From NCBI RefSeq assembly GCF_000763385.1, contig NZ_JQFA01000002.1, positions 744,001-808,000 of the forward strand: a stretch of DNA of 64,000 bases, written 5' to 3'. A model generated the notes under the pieces. The model did no database searches. It was not told the DNA's origin and saw only the letters and a program-made list of their open reading frames with translations. Made by a program: the position numbers and the translations under genes. This document shows, piece by piece, positions 29,813 to 38,780 of this stretch; the first letter of the stretch is position 1; each line of letters begins with the position of its first letter. The DNA is from Leptolyngbya sp. KIOST-1. GTDB taxonomy: Bacteria > Cyanobacteriota > Cyanobacteriia > Phormidesmidales > Phormidesmidaceae.

Positions 29813-31492
29813 TTATTCCAGGCTGGGTAGCCCCGATAGCTGTTCGATCGCCGGGGGCGGCAGCTCGCGCACCCGATGCAGCCGAAAAGGCTCGGCGCTG
29901 ACGGCCTCGACGTAGTGCGATTGTAAAAAGGGCCGGTAGTCCTCCCGCCCAGCCAGGTATACCTGACTAAAGGCCACCACCAGCGACTTGTTCACTCCCC
30001 GGGTCAGGGCCAGAGCCTCGTCAACGCTCTTGTCCAGGGCGTCGTCGAGGTACAAAAAGCGAGTGAGCAGCCGGGTAATGCCGGGGCTGTGGGAGGTGTT
30101 TTCGCCCAGGTACAGGTAGCGATCGCGGCCCTGCAGCCAGCTAAAGGCGGCCACCTGCTGCGGCACCACCGGAGCCACCAGATCCAGATCGCCGCCAAAC
30201 AGCATCACCGGCACCGCCACCGGAGCCATCCCCCGAGGGCCAAACAGGTTTGACACGGTGGCAAAGGCCATCACCAGCTGAACGCGATCATCCCTGGTGC
30301 CCTGGGTCAGGCGATCCATCACCGCCGGGTCGGACCGCAATTCCAGGGCGCGGCACTCCAGCACCATAGCGGCGTCGAGCAGCAGGTTGGCAGCGGGGTC
30401 GCAGCGCTGAGCCAGCCGTTCAAAGTCAATGCTGGCGCCCCCCAGCGCTAGCGCCGTGTAGCCACCAAAGGAGTGTCCAACCACCGCCACTCGGTCAACA
30501 TTCAGCCGATTGTCAAAGGTGCTGGCATTGAGCCGCTCTAGTTCATTGAGCAAAAAACTGACATCTAAAGGCCGGTCTAAAAAGTCGCGGGCCTTAAAGG
30601 TTTCGCGATCGAGCCCGGTGAGCAGGGCCTGCTTCTGGGTGTAGTTGCTGCCCACATGCTCGGGCAGCGCCACCGCGAAGCCATGGGAGGCGGCGTGGGT
30701 CGCCAGATCAAAAAAGCTGGTGCGGCTGTCGCCCAACCCGTGGGAGATCACAACAACCGGAATGGACCCGGGCCCAGCGGTCAGAGTTTGGGGCAAAAAC
30801 ACGTCGGCGGCGTAGGTGCGGCCCCGCTCGGCGTCCGTCATCTGTAGCGATACCTGGCGACTGCCGTAGGGACCGGGCTGAGTGAGGTCGGGCAGAGCCG
30901 CCAGATCGAGCGCCGGGGGCTGGGCGGCCTCGGCCTCCGACTGCTGGCGGATGGCTGCAACCAGACTGCGGGTGGCGGTCGCCTCGGCCTGCACCTGGCG
31001 GGCGATCGCCATCGCCTGGGCCCCATCCAGCCGCAGGCTGCCGGTGGGAAAGTGGCGCACAATATCGAGCGGCGAAATGTCGCCGTCCTCAGCCGCCGCC
31101 GCGACGATCGCCGCCCGTAGCGCCTGGCGGCCGTTGAGTCCCGCCTCGGTCTGGGCCAGCTGGCCCAAAAATAGCAGGCTGCGATCGCCCATGGGGCTGT
31201 TGAACCACTGGGAAATCGGCACCACCGACACCGCCCGGCTGCTGGTCAGAGCCAGGCGCAACTCCTGTCGCTGGGAGGGGCTGAGCCGCCGCAAAAAGGG
31301 GGCCAGCTGCCGGTCAACGGTGCCGGTCTCGGCAAAGGTGACCAACGACTCCGTCGGGACCGAGCGGCTCAGGGGGCCAAACTCAAGCCGCAGGGTTTCT
31401 GCAGCCCCCAGCGGCCCGGCCGTGGCCAGCGCTGCCCCGATTCCCAGAGCCAGGGGAAAAAATTTTCTTAGCGATCGGTAGCGAAGGAGCAT
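29813..31492 (-). CDS. DUF1400 alpha/beta-hydrolase (PAF-acetylhydrolase-like), secreted
   Basis: 559 residues. Signal peptide-like start (FFPLALGIGAALATAGPLGA), then the cyanobacterial DUF1400 domain (about residues 32-130: LRLEFGPLSRSVPTESLVTF, then LTSSRAVSVVPISQWFNSPM), then an alpha/beta-hydrolase with PVVVISHGLGDSRTSFFDLA (oxyanion), nucleophile VVGHSFGGYTALALGG, FGGDLDLVAP (Asp) and NTSHSPGIT (His). The complete triad suggests an active esterase or lipase acting outside the cytoplasm. It is 28 bases upstream of the aldo/keto reductase gene on the same strand. Confidence 0.88.
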   Translation of the reverse strand: MLLRYRSLRKFFPLALGIGAALATAGPLGAAETLRLEFGPLSRSVPTESLVTFAETGTVDRQLAPFLRRLSPSQRQELRLALTSSRAVSVVPISQWFNSPMGDRSLLFLGQLAQTEAGLNGRQALRAAIVAAAAEDGDISPLDIVRHFPTGSLRLDGAQAMAIARQVQAEATATRSLVAAIRQQSEAEAAQPPALDLAALPDLTQPGPYGSRQVSLQMTDAERGRTYAADVFLPQTLTAGPGSIPVVVISHGLGDSRTSFFDLATHAASHGFAVALPEHVGSNYTQKQALLTGLDRETFKARDFLDRPLDVSFLLNELERLNASTFDNRLNVDRVAVVGHSFGGYTALALGGASIDFERLAQRCDPAANLLLDAAMVLECRALELRSDPAVMDRLTQGTRDDRVQLVMAFATVSNLFGPRGMAPVAVPVMLFGGDLDLVAPVVPQQVAAFSWLQGRDRYLYLGENTSHSPGITRLLTRFLYLDDALDKSVDEALALTRGVNKSLVVAFSQVYLAGREDYRPFLQSHYVEAVSAEPFRLHRVRELPPPAIEQLSGLPSLE

Positions 31493-31624
31493 AGGGCAGC
31501 CCAGAGCCAGCTAGGTATTCCCGCATTTTCCCCCAGAACTGTCTGGAAATTCTATGAAGCGGTGGTGGTCAGGATTCGCACCAGGGGTCAGGTTCAGCGC
31601 CTTTGCCAGCCCAGCTGGAACCCG

Positions 31625-32719
31625 CTAGACTTCCAGGCTGAGCTGCACATAGTCGGGCTCCCCGACGGGTTCCAGATTGGAGATGGTCAGCCCCAGCAGC
31701 CGCACGGGCTGGCGGGGATGGCCCTTCTGGGCCGGTGCTTGACTATCGCAGTGGGCCAACAGCATGTCCTGGGCCCAGGACAGCAGCGGCGAGTCAGCCC
31801 CAATCGCCGCCACAAAGGTGCGGCTGCGGGTAATCTGCCGGTAGTTGGCGTACTTGACCTTGAGGGTGAGGGTGTGGCCCCGGCGCTGCTGCTCTCCCAG
31901 GCGGCGGCTCAGGTCGTTGGCCACCTGCTCCAGGGCCTCGCCCATGGCGGCCAGGGTGGTCAGGTCGGGGGAGAACGATTGCTCGGCTCCGATCGATTTG
32001 CGAATGCGGTTGGGGTTGACGGGGCGATCGTCTTTGCCTCGGGCCACGCGGTAGTAAAACCGCCCCACTTTGCCAAAGTGCTGTACCAGATCGGCCTCCG
32101 CCCACTGGCGCAGGTCGGCCCCGGTGGCAATGCCCAGGCCGTGCATTTTGCGGGCGGTGACCTGGCCGATGCCGTGGAACTTTTCGATCGGCAGGGCTGC
32201 CACAAAGGCTTCGGCCTGCTCGGGCAAAATCAGGGTTAGCCCGTCGGGTTTGTTCTGGCCGCTGGCCATTTTGGCCAGGAACTTGTTGATCGATACCCCC
32301 GCCGAAGCGGTGAGCTGGGTGGCAGCGAGAATATCGGTCTTGATCTGGCGGGCCAGTACCAGGGCCGAGGGTTCCGCCAGGGCGTTGACGGTCACATCCA
32401 GGTAGGCCTCATCCAGCGACAGCGGCTCCACCAGGTCGGTGTAGCGGTGAAAAATCTGGCGAATTTGCCCCGAGACCTGCTTGTAGACCTCGAAGCGGGG
32501 CCGGGCAAAGATCAGCGCCGGGCAGCGCTGCACGGCGAGGCGGGCGGGCATGGCCGAGTGAATGCCGTACTGGCGAGCTTCGTAGCTGGCGGCAGCCACC
32601 GCCCCCCGCTGCTCGGGCCGCCCGCCCACCACCAGGGGCTTGCCCCGGTACTGCGGAAAGTCCCGCTGCTCCACGGAGGCGTAGAACGCATCCATATCGA
32701 TGTGGAGGATCTTTCTCAT
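31625..32719 (-). CDS. dinB: DNA polymerase IV (Y-family)
   Basis: 364 residues from ATG 32719 (MRKILHIDMDAFYASVEQRD); the open frame to 32872 overlaps the divergent Hsp20 gene and is not family-like. Catalytic carboxylates in HIDMDAFYASVEQ and EPLSLDEAYLDVT; KPLVVGGRPEQRGAVAAASY is the finger region; GVSINKFLAKMASGQNKPDG and the HhH FHGIGQVTARKMHGLGI follow; the little-finger domain ends RLLGLTISNLEP. It copies past DNA lesions with low fidelity. The end LSLEV lacks an obvious clamp-binding QxxL-type tail. Confidence 0.93.
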   Translation of the reverse strand: MRKILHIDMDAFYASVEQRDFPQYRGKPLVVGGRPEQRGAVAAASYEARQYGIHSAMPARLAVQRCPALIFARPRFEVYKQVSGQIRQIFHRYTDLVEPLSLDEAYLDVTVNALAEPSALVLARQIKTDILAATQLTASAGVSINKFLAKMASGQNKPDGLTLILPEQAEAFVAALPIEKFHGIGQVTARKMHGLGIATGADLRQWAEADLVQHFGKVGRFYYRVARGKDDRPVNPNRIRKSIGAEQSFSPDLTTLAAMGEALEQVANDLSRRLGEQQRRGHTLTLKVKYANYRQITRSRTFVAAIGADSPLLSWAQDMLLAHCDSQAPAQKGHPRQPVRLLGLTISNLEPVGEPDYVQLSLEV

Positions 32720-32857
32720 GGCACAGCCTGGGGCAACAACAGCCTGGGGCAACAGGGGGATGGCGGTTATACCCCACCGGGGCAGGGGGCTTTCCCGACC
32801 TGTGGAACGGCGGGTTGACCGCGATGATTTAAGTATAGAAAGCAGGGAGTTAGGGCT

Positions 32858-33379
32858 ATGGGCGTTTGGCAATCGTCATCTCAGCAACCGTATTTTGCCT
32901 CAGGTTGGGGGTTGGGGGTAGCCCAGGCCCAGATGGACGCGATCGCCGCGGCCCTTATGCCCTTGGGCGTTTCCCCCTCGGGCCGGGTACAGGTGCCTTC
33001 CATTGAAATTGAAACCACCGCCGCTGCCCTGGTGGTCACCGCCTTTCTGCCAGGGGTCGAGCCCCAGGCGGTGCAGGTGCGGGCCAGCGACAGGTCGCTC
33101 ACCTTCTCGGGCCAGCGCCAGTCGGGCTCCCCCGGCTCCCGCTGGCCGGGTTCCCTGCTGCAAAGCGTTGGCCTCAACTACTTTCAGCAGACCGTGCCCC
33201 TGCCCGAGCGAGTGATCGATCGCCAGGTGCAGGTGACCTATCGGCAGGGGGCCATCATCGTCACGCTGCCCAGGGCCAGGGGCTGGGGCCAGCGGCTCAG
33301 GCTGGGCTGGCAGCATTTGCGCCACAGCCTGGGGCAGGTGCTCCAAGCCCTCGGTCAGCGCCTGTTAGAAGATCGGTAA
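32858..33379 (+). CDS. Hsp20/alpha-crystallin-like small heat-shock protein
   Basis: 173 residues. Alpha-crystallin domain from VPSIEIETTAAALVVTAFLP (the P-x-x-x-I-x-E start) through VQVRASDRSLTFSGQRQ to FQQTVPLPERVIDRQVQVTY and GAIIVTLPRA, the A-x-x-x-x-G-v-L-like end of the family with G-A-I-I-V-T-L-P. Such proteins hold unfolded proteins in oligomers. N-terminal arm is Gly/Gln-rich; the C-terminal extension is basic. The start ATG 32858 could be moved, as no strong ribosome site is seen. Divergent from dinB. Confidence 0.85.
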   Translation: MGVWQSSSQQPYFASGWGLGVAQAQMDAIAAALMPLGVSPSGRVQVPSIEIETTAAALVVTAFLPGVEPQAVQVRASDRSLTFSGQRQSGSPGSRWPGSLLQSVGLNYFQQTVPLPERVIDRQVQVTYRQGAIIVTLPRARGWGQRLRLGWQHLRHSLGQVLQALGQRLLEDR

Positions 33380-33470
33380 CAGAATCTAAAGCCTGGGTTA
33401 GAAAAAGCGCCGTCCGTCATCATCTGATCGACACTAGTGTTTATACCTAAACCTAGGACTGACTCCATTT

Positions 33471-33818
33471 ATGAGTGACTTTGACGACTTTTTGCGCCAC
33501 AAATACGCCTACGTGGCCATCGGCGAGTTCAAACCCGGCTGTTTTAGCGAGGCCCGCCAGCTCTACGAAAAGGCGGTCTCTACCTACACCGAGGGCTTTA
33601 AGGGCGCGTACCTGCTGCAGGAGCCGGGCAGCGATCGCGGCATCGCCATTATTTTGTGGGACAGCATTGAGAACATGGACGGCCACCACGACGCCGTCTA
33701 CCAGCAGACCCTGGGCAAAATTGCCCACCTGTTTGAGGCCCCGCCAGTGACGGCTTTCTACGAAGTGTGCAGTGAAATTGGCCTGCCCCAGATTTTGGCC
33801 AGTGCCTCAGCTCAGTAG
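33471..33818 (+). CDS. Dimeric alpha/beta-barrel (antibiotic biosynthesis monooxygenase-like) protein
   Basis: 115 residues: YVAIGEFKPGCFSEARQLYE, then VSTYTEGFKGAYLLQEPGS, IAIILWDSIENMDGH, and FEAPPVTAFYEVCSEIGLP. The beta-alpha-beta-beta pattern and small size fit the ABM/stress-responsive ferredoxin-like dimer family; no cofactor residues can be pointed out. Function unknown. ATG 33471 begins after a CTCCATTT stretch with no clear Shine-Dalgarno. Confidence 0.6.
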   Translation: MSDFDDFLRHKYAYVAIGEFKPGCFSEARQLYEKAVSTYTEGFKGAYLLQEPGSDRGIAIILWDSIENMDGHHDAVYQQTLGKIAHLFEAPPVTAFYEVCSEIGLPQILASASAQ

Positions 33819-33893
33819 GCCGCCTTTTTCCCCGGGGTCGAGCACAGGCACGGGGTGATGCACCGGTATGAATAGGCATTCACCGCCCCACGC

Positions 33894-33917
33894 AGGGGCA
33901 AGCGGCGGTTTGCCCCT
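33894..33917. repeat. Hairpin AGGGGCAA/TTGCCCCT
   Basis: AGGGGCAA and TTTGCCCCT around GCGGCGG form a stable stem downstream of the gene ending at 33818; no T-run follows, so it is more REP-like than an intrinsic terminator. The surrounding gap 33819-34166 has only a doubtful ORF (33868-34122) that I leave out. Confidence 0.5.
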
Positions 33918-33994
33918 AGCCAAATTCATGCCCCCATTCAGCAACACCCTCTTCATAGCCGCTCCAGGGGAGCTGCCCTCAGGCCTTCTCCGCC

Positions 33995-34028
33995 GGCCAC
34001 CGCCACCAAAATTTTGGCGGCGGTGGCC
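33995..34028. repeat. 34-bp near-perfect palindrome
   Basis: Arms GGCCACCGCC and GGCGGTGGCC with the centre CCAAAATTTTGG; only one base pair fails to match. Lies between the genes ending at 33818 and starting at 34167. Could be a transcription-end hairpin or a protein site; nothing more can be said. Confidence 0.7.
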
Positions 34029-34166
34029 GCTTCGGTTGGATGGCGATGGGATTTGGAGGTTCTGCTTAAAGATGGTGGCAAAGCCGGCAAAAAAGTCGTT
34101 CCACTTTGAAAAACTGGGATAAGCTAATTGGCGACGTTCGCTGCTCCCACGATCGCGTTTTACACC

Positions 34167-34856
34167 ATGATCGGTCGACTTCGCTCCCTGCCACAGCTTT
34201 CTCTTCTAACGCCGGTCACCGCCCGCTGGGCAAAGACCGCAGCCCATACCTTCACCAGGGTTTTCAAGTCCTGGCCTCGCCCTAAAGCCCTGCTGGGGCT
34301 GGGGGTATCGACGGCGGTAGCGGTGGCCCTATTGATGCCCCGCTCGTTGCCACCGGCTATTGCCCAGGACATTGCTGCCGCCCTCTGGACCCGGGCCTCC
34401 TTCCCGGTCGAAGATTTTCAAACCTACACCTCCCCCTTTGGCTACCGCAGTGATCCCTACAGCGGTAGCCCTCGTTTTCATTACGGGCTGGACCTGGCCG
34501 CCCCCAATGGCAGCTACATCCGCAACTGGTGGACCGGGGAAGTGCTCTGGGTAGAAGACCAGGGGGCCTGTGGCACCTCCCTGGCGATCAAGTCGGGCGA
34601 ATGGACCCACATCTACTGCCACATGCACGGCCATGTGGAGGGCAGTGGACAAAATAAAGTCCTCGTCGATCGCAACGGCGGCATTCAGCTGCGGCCAGGG
34701 CAGACCGTGCCTGCTGGGGCCCGCATTGGCCGCGTGGGCATGACGGGCCGCACTACCGGCCCCCACCTGCACTGGGGTCTCAAGTACCAGGACAACTGGG
34801 TCGATCCGGCCCTGGTGCTGCGCGCCATGTACGTTGGCCAGCAGGCCGCCCTGTAG
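34167..34856 (+). CDS. M23-family metallopeptidase (LytM-like)
   Basis: 229 residues from ATG 34167 (MIGRLRSLPQLSLLTPV). After a membrane segment (ALLGLGVSTAVAVALLMPRS) comes the peptidase M23 domain: FGYRSDPYSGSPRFHYGLDL with the zinc H and D, the central HMHGHVEGSG, and GPHLHWGLKYQD with the HxH motif. It should cut peptidoglycan cross-bridges in the periplasm. No LysM or coiled-coil domain is present. The next gene begins six bases after its stop, suggesting an operon. Confidence 0.88.
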   Translation: MIGRLRSLPQLSLLTPVTARWAKTAAHTFTRVFKSWPRPKALLGLGVSTAVAVALLMPRSLPPAIAQDIAAALWTRASFPVEDFQTYTSPFGYRSDPYSGSPRFHYGLDLAAPNGSYIRNWWTGEVLWVEDQGACGTSLAIKSGEWTHIYCHMHGHVEGSGQNKVLVDRNGGIQLRPGQTVPAGARIGRVGMTGRTTGPHLHWGLKYQDNWVDPALVLRAMYVGQQAAL

Positions 34857-34862
34857 GCCGCG

Positions 34863-37052
34863 GTGCCCTCCCCCAATCGCCTGCTCCGGCCCTGGGAAGA
34901 CAACCCCGTAGGACCAGCCCTGGCCTGGCTGGTCGCGCTGGTGCTGGTGCTGGGAATTGCGATCGCCGGTCCGGCCCCGGCCTTTGCCGCCGACAGCCAT
35001 CCCCTCCTCACCCTCGACCTGCTGCGGCAGCGGCTGGCAACGCCTGTGCAGCGGGAGGGGCGAGCGGCGATTGATCTGCGCTACTACACCATTGACCTGC
35101 GCCCCGACAGTCCCCTCGCCGACAGCTTTTATCGCCTGCTCAGCGGCGGATTGCAAAAACCCGCCACCGCGCCAGCCCTCGACCTGAGCTACGCCATTGT
35201 GCAGGGCGACCTGGATTTGCAGCGGCTGGGCCAGCGCGAACCCCTCTACGGCGACACCCTCTCGCCGCTGCTGAGTGGGGCGGGCCAGGCCCAGCTCAAG
35301 CGCGATCGCCAGCGGCTGCTCCAGCTCAGTCGGCTGTCGCAGTCGCTGTTAATTCAGGGCCAGGGCAGCAGTCAGCAAATCTATCTGTTCAAAGCCCCCC
35401 TGGTGGCGGCCCAGACCCGCTTTACAGGGCAGGTGCTGGGGGGCGACACGTTCTTTTTGGGCCGGGTGCTGGCCAGCGGTGCGGTGTTTGAGCAGGGGCT
35501 GGCGGTGACGGGGGCGCGCTTTAACCAGTCGGTCAACCTGTCCGGGGCCGACTTTCGCCAGGGGGTGCAGGCCAAGGGCAGCCTGTTTTTTGAGACGGCC
35601 CGCTTCGACCAGAGCCAGTTTCGAGCCGGGGCCAACTTTCAGGGGGCCGAGTTTAAGGCCGATGTCAACTTTAGCCGGGCGGTGCTGGCGGGGGATCTGA
35701 ACTTCAGCCGGGTGCAGTGGCAGGGGGTGGCCGATTTTGCCCGCACCCTGTGGCTGGGGTCGGCTTTTTTTGTGCGCAGCTACTTCGCCAGGGCGCTGTT
35801 TTTTACCGAGGCCCGCTTCGATGCGCCGCTGGTGCTGCGTCAGGCCCGCTTTGGCGAGCCGGTCAACCTCCGCAACGCCATGCTGGGCCGCGAGATGGAC
35901 CTGGGCGACGCCCTGTTTTTGCCTGCGGCCTACCTGAATGTGGCCGGGCTGGAGTTTAGCCTGGAGGAAACGCAAATTTTGGGCACCCCTGGCAAAATTG
36001 GCCGGGTGTTTTCGGTGCCGCAGCTGGCGGGCAACGAGACCCTGCTGCGCAACCTGGAGCGCAACTTTCGCCGCCTGGAGCAGATCAGCGACGCCAACTA
36101 CATCGCCTACACCGCCGAGCGTCTGCGCCTGAAGGCCTGGCAGCAGCGACTGCTGGGTACCAACATCAACACCGCCTCGGTGGCGGCCCTGGTGCGGGTC
36201 GGCTTTAGTGCCGCCCAGGCGGCGGCGGTGGTGGAGCAGCGCCAGAACCAGACCTTTATCGGCACCGAGGGGGTGCTGAGCGTGCCGGGGGTGGACCTGG
36301 CGGCGTATTTGAAGGTGCGCGATCGCATCTTTGCCCGCGATGCCTACCCGATCACCCAGCGGCTGGCCCTGGGGCTGCGCTGGCTGTGGCTGGGGGGGCT
36401 GGTGGTGCTGAGCCGCTACGGCACCAGCTTTGGCCTCACCTTTGGCCTCGGGCTGGTGGCGATTCCCACCTTTGCGCTGATGTTCTGGATCGTCGATCGC
36501 TACCGCCGCCGCCGCGCTCCCCCCATTCTGCCGCCGATTGAGGAGGGGCTGTGGCTGGCGGGCGGCGGTGGGCTGCTGCTGGGGCTGGGGCTCAACGCCC
36601 TGCTGCGCGCCGCCGACTACCCGCTGCTGACCCTGGGGTTTCTCTTTATGCTGCTGGTGCCGGTGCCCGCCGGGCTGATTGGGCTGGTGATTCAGCGGGG
36701 TCGTTACCACGACCTGATGGAGGAGAGCTACTTTGTCGAAGACGGCAGCATGCGTCAGCTCCGGCTGCTGATTGCGCGCCTGCCGGTGATTCCCAAGTTT
36801 CCGTTTTTCCGCGATCGCTACACCTACCTGCTGCTCGATCGCCGCTGGAACTGGTTAAATTATCTAGACTTTAGTCTCAACAACTGGCTTAAATTTGGCT
36901 TTAATGACATTCGGTTACGAGACCAGCACGTGCCGGGGCTGATAACGGCGCTGGTGTGGTATCAATGGGGGCTGGGTCTGCTCTACACAGCGCTGCTCCT
37001 GTGGACGCTCTCGCGTACCATCCCAGGCTTGAATCTCCTGATCTACTTTTAG
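34863..37052 (+). CDS. Membrane protein with pentapeptide-like repeats and a ComEA-like helix-hairpin-helix
   Basis: 729 residues from GTG 34863, six bases after the M23 gene. Signal peptide (LVLGIAIAGPAPAFA); a long right-handed repeat region, about residues 180-360, with A/F-x-x-x-F steps such as ARFNQSVNLSGADFRQG and GANFQGAEFKADVNFSRAVL; then a HhH unit (NINTASVAALVRVGFSAAQA, GVLSVPGVDLAAYLKVRDRI) as in ComEA; then several membrane helices (LALGLRWLWLGGLVVLS onward). The combination suggests an exported scaffold anchored at the membrane. No enzyme motif. Function unknown. Confidence 0.75.
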   Translation: MPSPNRLLRPWEDNPVGPALAWLVALVLVLGIAIAGPAPAFAADSHPLLTLDLLRQRLATPVQREGRAAIDLRYYTIDLRPDSPLADSFYRLLSGGLQKPATAPALDLSYAIVQGDLDLQRLGQREPLYGDTLSPLLSGAGQAQLKRDRQRLLQLSRLSQSLLIQGQGSSQQIYLFKAPLVAAQTRFTGQVLGGDTFFLGRVLASGAVFEQGLAVTGARFNQSVNLSGADFRQGVQAKGSLFFETARFDQSQFRAGANFQGAEFKADVNFSRAVLAGDLNFSRVQWQGVADFARTLWLGSAFFVRSYFARALFFTEARFDAPLVLRQARFGEPVNLRNAMLGREMDLGDALFLPAAYLNVAGLEFSLEETQILGTPGKIGRVFSVPQLAGNETLLRNLERNFRRLEQISDANYIAYTAERLRLKAWQQRLLGTNINTASVAALVRVGFSAAQAAAVVEQRQNQTFIGTEGVLSVPGVDLAAYLKVRDRIFARDAYPITQRLALGLRWLWLGGLVVLSRYGTSFGLTFGLGLVAIPTFALMFWIVDRYRRRRAPPILPPIEEGLWLAGGGGLLLGLGLNALLRAADYPLLTLGFLFMLLVPVPAGLIGLVIQRGRYHDLMEESYFVEDGSMRQLRLLIARLPVIPKFPFFRDRYTYLLLDRRWNWLNYLDFSLNNWLKFGFNDIRLRDQHVPGLITALVWYQWGLGLLYTALLLWTLSRTIPGLNLLIYF

Positions 37053-37071
37053 CGTCGCTGTTGGCTATCCA

Positions 37072-37686
37072 TTGACCGTTGACTTCCCCCTCGTGATTCA
37101 ATCTTCTTCAGATCTCAACCATCAGGCTAAATCCGATCTGCGCCGCCGACTGATCAGCGCTCGCCAGAGCATTCCCCCCCAGGTGTGGCGACAAAAAAGC
37201 GATCGCATCTGCGCCCATCTGCTCAACTGGAGCTACTTTCGCCAGTGCCGGGTGATTCTGGCCTACACCAGCTTTCGCCAGGAGCCCGACCTCAGCCCCC
37301 TGACCGCCCACCACCCCCACTGGGGCCTGCCCCGCTGCGTCGACAAAAAACAGCTGACCTGGCACTACTGGTCGGCCCAGAACGCCTGGCCCCTGCGCAA
37401 GGGAGCCTACGGCATCGTGGAACCCCACCCCAGGTCGCCCCAGATCGACCTCTCCCTGGTCGATCTCATGCTCGTTCCCGCCGTCGCCTGCGACGTGCGC
37501 GGCTACCGCCTCGGCTACGGCGGCGGCTACTACGATCGCCTACTCAGTCAGCCGCCCTGGCACGGCATTCCCACCGTGGGCATTGTGTTTGAGTACGCCC
37601 GCCTGCCCAGCCTACCCCGCGATGTGTGGGACAAACCCCTGGCCGGCGTCTGCTCCGAAAGCGGCCTCTTCCTGGGCGAAAAGTAA
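37072..37686 (+). CDS. 5-formyltetrahydrofolate cyclo-ligase
   Basis: 204 residues. Converts 5-formyl-THF to 5,10-methenyl-THF with ATP. Signature seen: KSDLRRRLISARQSIPPQVW near the N-terminus, AYTSFRQEPDLSPL, and the phosphate-binding RLGYGGGYYDRLLS near residue 150. The end GVCSESGLFLGEK is also typical. TTG 37072 gives the ORF start; GTG 37093 is an alternative and both lack a Shine-Dalgarno. It lies downstream of the pentapeptide membrane gene and 21 bases before the acetyltransferase gene. Confidence 0.9.
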   Translation: MTVDFPLVIQSSSDLNHQAKSDLRRRLISARQSIPPQVWRQKSDRICAHLLNWSYFRQCRVILAYTSFRQEPDLSPLTAHHPHWGLPRCVDKKQLTWHYWSAQNAWPLRKGAYGIVEPHPRSPQIDLSLVDLMLVPAVACDVRGYRLGYGGGYYDRLLSQPPWHGIPTVGIVFEYARLPSLPRDVWDKPLAGVCSESGLFLGEK

Positions 37687-37707
37687 CCCCTCCCTCCCTG
37701 GCTTCCC

Positions 37708-38334
37708 ATGCACGGCCCCAGCCCCACCACCCGCTACCCGATCCCCGGCGTCACCCGCACGGCATTTCTCAAGACCTTTGTGACCAACCCCAACATCGTT
37801 GTGGGCGACTACACCTACTACGATGATTTCGAAAACCCCGAAAACTTTGAGCGCAACGTGCTCTACCACTTCGACTTCATCGGCGATAAGTTGATCATCG
37901 GCAAATTTTGCGCGATCGCCTCCGATGTCAAATTCATCATGAACGGCGGCAACCACCGCACCGACTGGTTCACCAACTACCCCTTCCCCGTGTTTTGCCA
38001 GGGCTGGGAGTCGGTCATGCCCAGCGAGTGGCCCCACAAGGGCGACACCGCGATCGGCCACGACGTCTGGATTGGCTACGGTGCAACGCTCATGCCCGGC
38101 GTCCAGGTGGGCGACGGAGCCATTGTTGCTACCCAATCCGTTGTGACCAAAGACGTACCTCCCTACGCTGTAGTCGGCGGCAACCCCGCCCAAATCATTC
38201 GCTACCGTTTTGATCAGGCCACCATTGAAGCCCTATTGGCGATCCAGTGGTGGCACTGGGATATTGAGAAAATTACCCGCCACCTACCTGCTATCTGCGG
38301 CTCTGACCTCCAGACCCTGCAATCTGCTGTTTAG
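37708..38334 (+). CDS. Vat/CatB-type hexapeptide acyltransferase
   Basis: 208 residues, left-handed beta-helix xenobiotic acyltransferase. Visible: [20 protein letters not shown], then [20 protein letters not shown] with [12 protein letters not shown] (catalytic His region), the hexapeptide run [20 protein letters not shown] and [20 protein letters not shown], and [11 protein letters not shown]. Members transfer acetyl groups from acetyl-CoA to streptogramins or chloramphenicol; chromosomal copies in cyanobacteria have unknown substrates, so resistance should not be assumed. ATG 37708. Confidence 0.9.
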   Translation: MHGPSPTTRYPIPGVTRTAFLKTFVTNPNIVVGDYTYYDDFENPENFERNVLYHFDFIGDKLIIGKFCAIASDVKFIMNGGNHRTDWFTNYPFPVFCQGWESVMPSEWPHKGDTAIGHDVWIGYGATLMPGVQVGDGAIVATQSVVTKDVPPYAVVGGNPAQIIRYRFDQATIEALLAIQWWHWDIEKITRHLPAICGSDLQTLQSAV

Positions 38335-38339
38335 AAGCC

Positions 38340-38398
38340 TTAGGGACTGTCATCAATTAGCTGCCAAACCCCCAAATGTTCAGGGTTACAACCCCTAG
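38340..38398. mobile_element. MITE-like element, internally deleted copy e
   Basis: 59 bp: GGGACTGTCATCAATTAGCT on the left and GGGTTACAACCCCTAG on the right. It equals the right half of the larger MITE copies read on the other strand, flanked by TTAG/CTAG. Confidence 0.6.
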
Positions 38399-38410
38399 TG
38401 CTCTTTCAAA

Positions 38411-38598
38411 CTTCAATTTGAAGGTTGGGTGGCGCGCTAGCAGAACCCAACCGGGCCGACTGCCGTTGGGGTACACTTCGCTGATGCTGTTGGCGAATTA
38501 TGTCTTCAAGGAATTGCTCGGCGTTAGCCCCCTTAAATCCCCCCAACCTTGGGGGACTTTGACTTTCCGGCACCCCCAAACTTGGGGGCCAGGGGGGC
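38411..38598. repeat. Two REP-like hairpin elements
   Basis: 38411-38423 is the palindrome CTTCAATTTGAAG. 38423-38452 is GGTTGGGT paired with ACCCAACC around a 14-base loop, a hairpin common in bacterial intergenic DNA. 38526-38598 has inverted CCCCC/GGGGG blocks (AATCCCCCCAACCTTGGGGG, then CACCCCCAAACTTGGGGG), a type I know from several cyanobacterial genomes. Confidence 0.65.
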
Positions 38599-38622
38599 CT
38601 TTGGGGGCAAATTTTCCAAGCG

Positions 38623-38683
38623 TATATAGCCATCGCTTCAGGGGCATTGGTCATGGCCTAGCGGTTCTGGCGATGGGTATATC
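38623..38683. repeat. TATAGCCATCGC palindromic element
   Basis: TATATAGCCATCGCTTCAGG on the left and GGTTCTGGCGATGGGTATA on the right. The same element, in opposite orientation, is nested in the MITE at 49288. No gene is visible in 38684-38780. Confidence 0.6.
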
Positions 38684-38780
38684 TCACTCGCCTGGGGACC
38701 GCTATAAAAAGCTTGTTTCGGCGCTCTGAACCGAAAAAACTGCGTTATTCTTTGGGCAAATCCTTCCAGTGGCTGAGAGC

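Noticed and set aside
33868..34122. Plus-strand ORF of 84 codons
   Set aside because: Covers two hairpin repeats, Pro/Arg-rich, no family likeness, no ribosome site.
35349..36710. Long minus-strand ORF of 453 codons
   Set aside because: Antisense shadow of the pentapeptide membrane protein gene; composition is Gln/His/Gly-biased without any family motif.
37708..38334. Antibiotic resistance gene
   Set aside because: Vat/CatB-like chromosomal acyltransferases are common in environmental bacteria; nothing here shows a resistance role.
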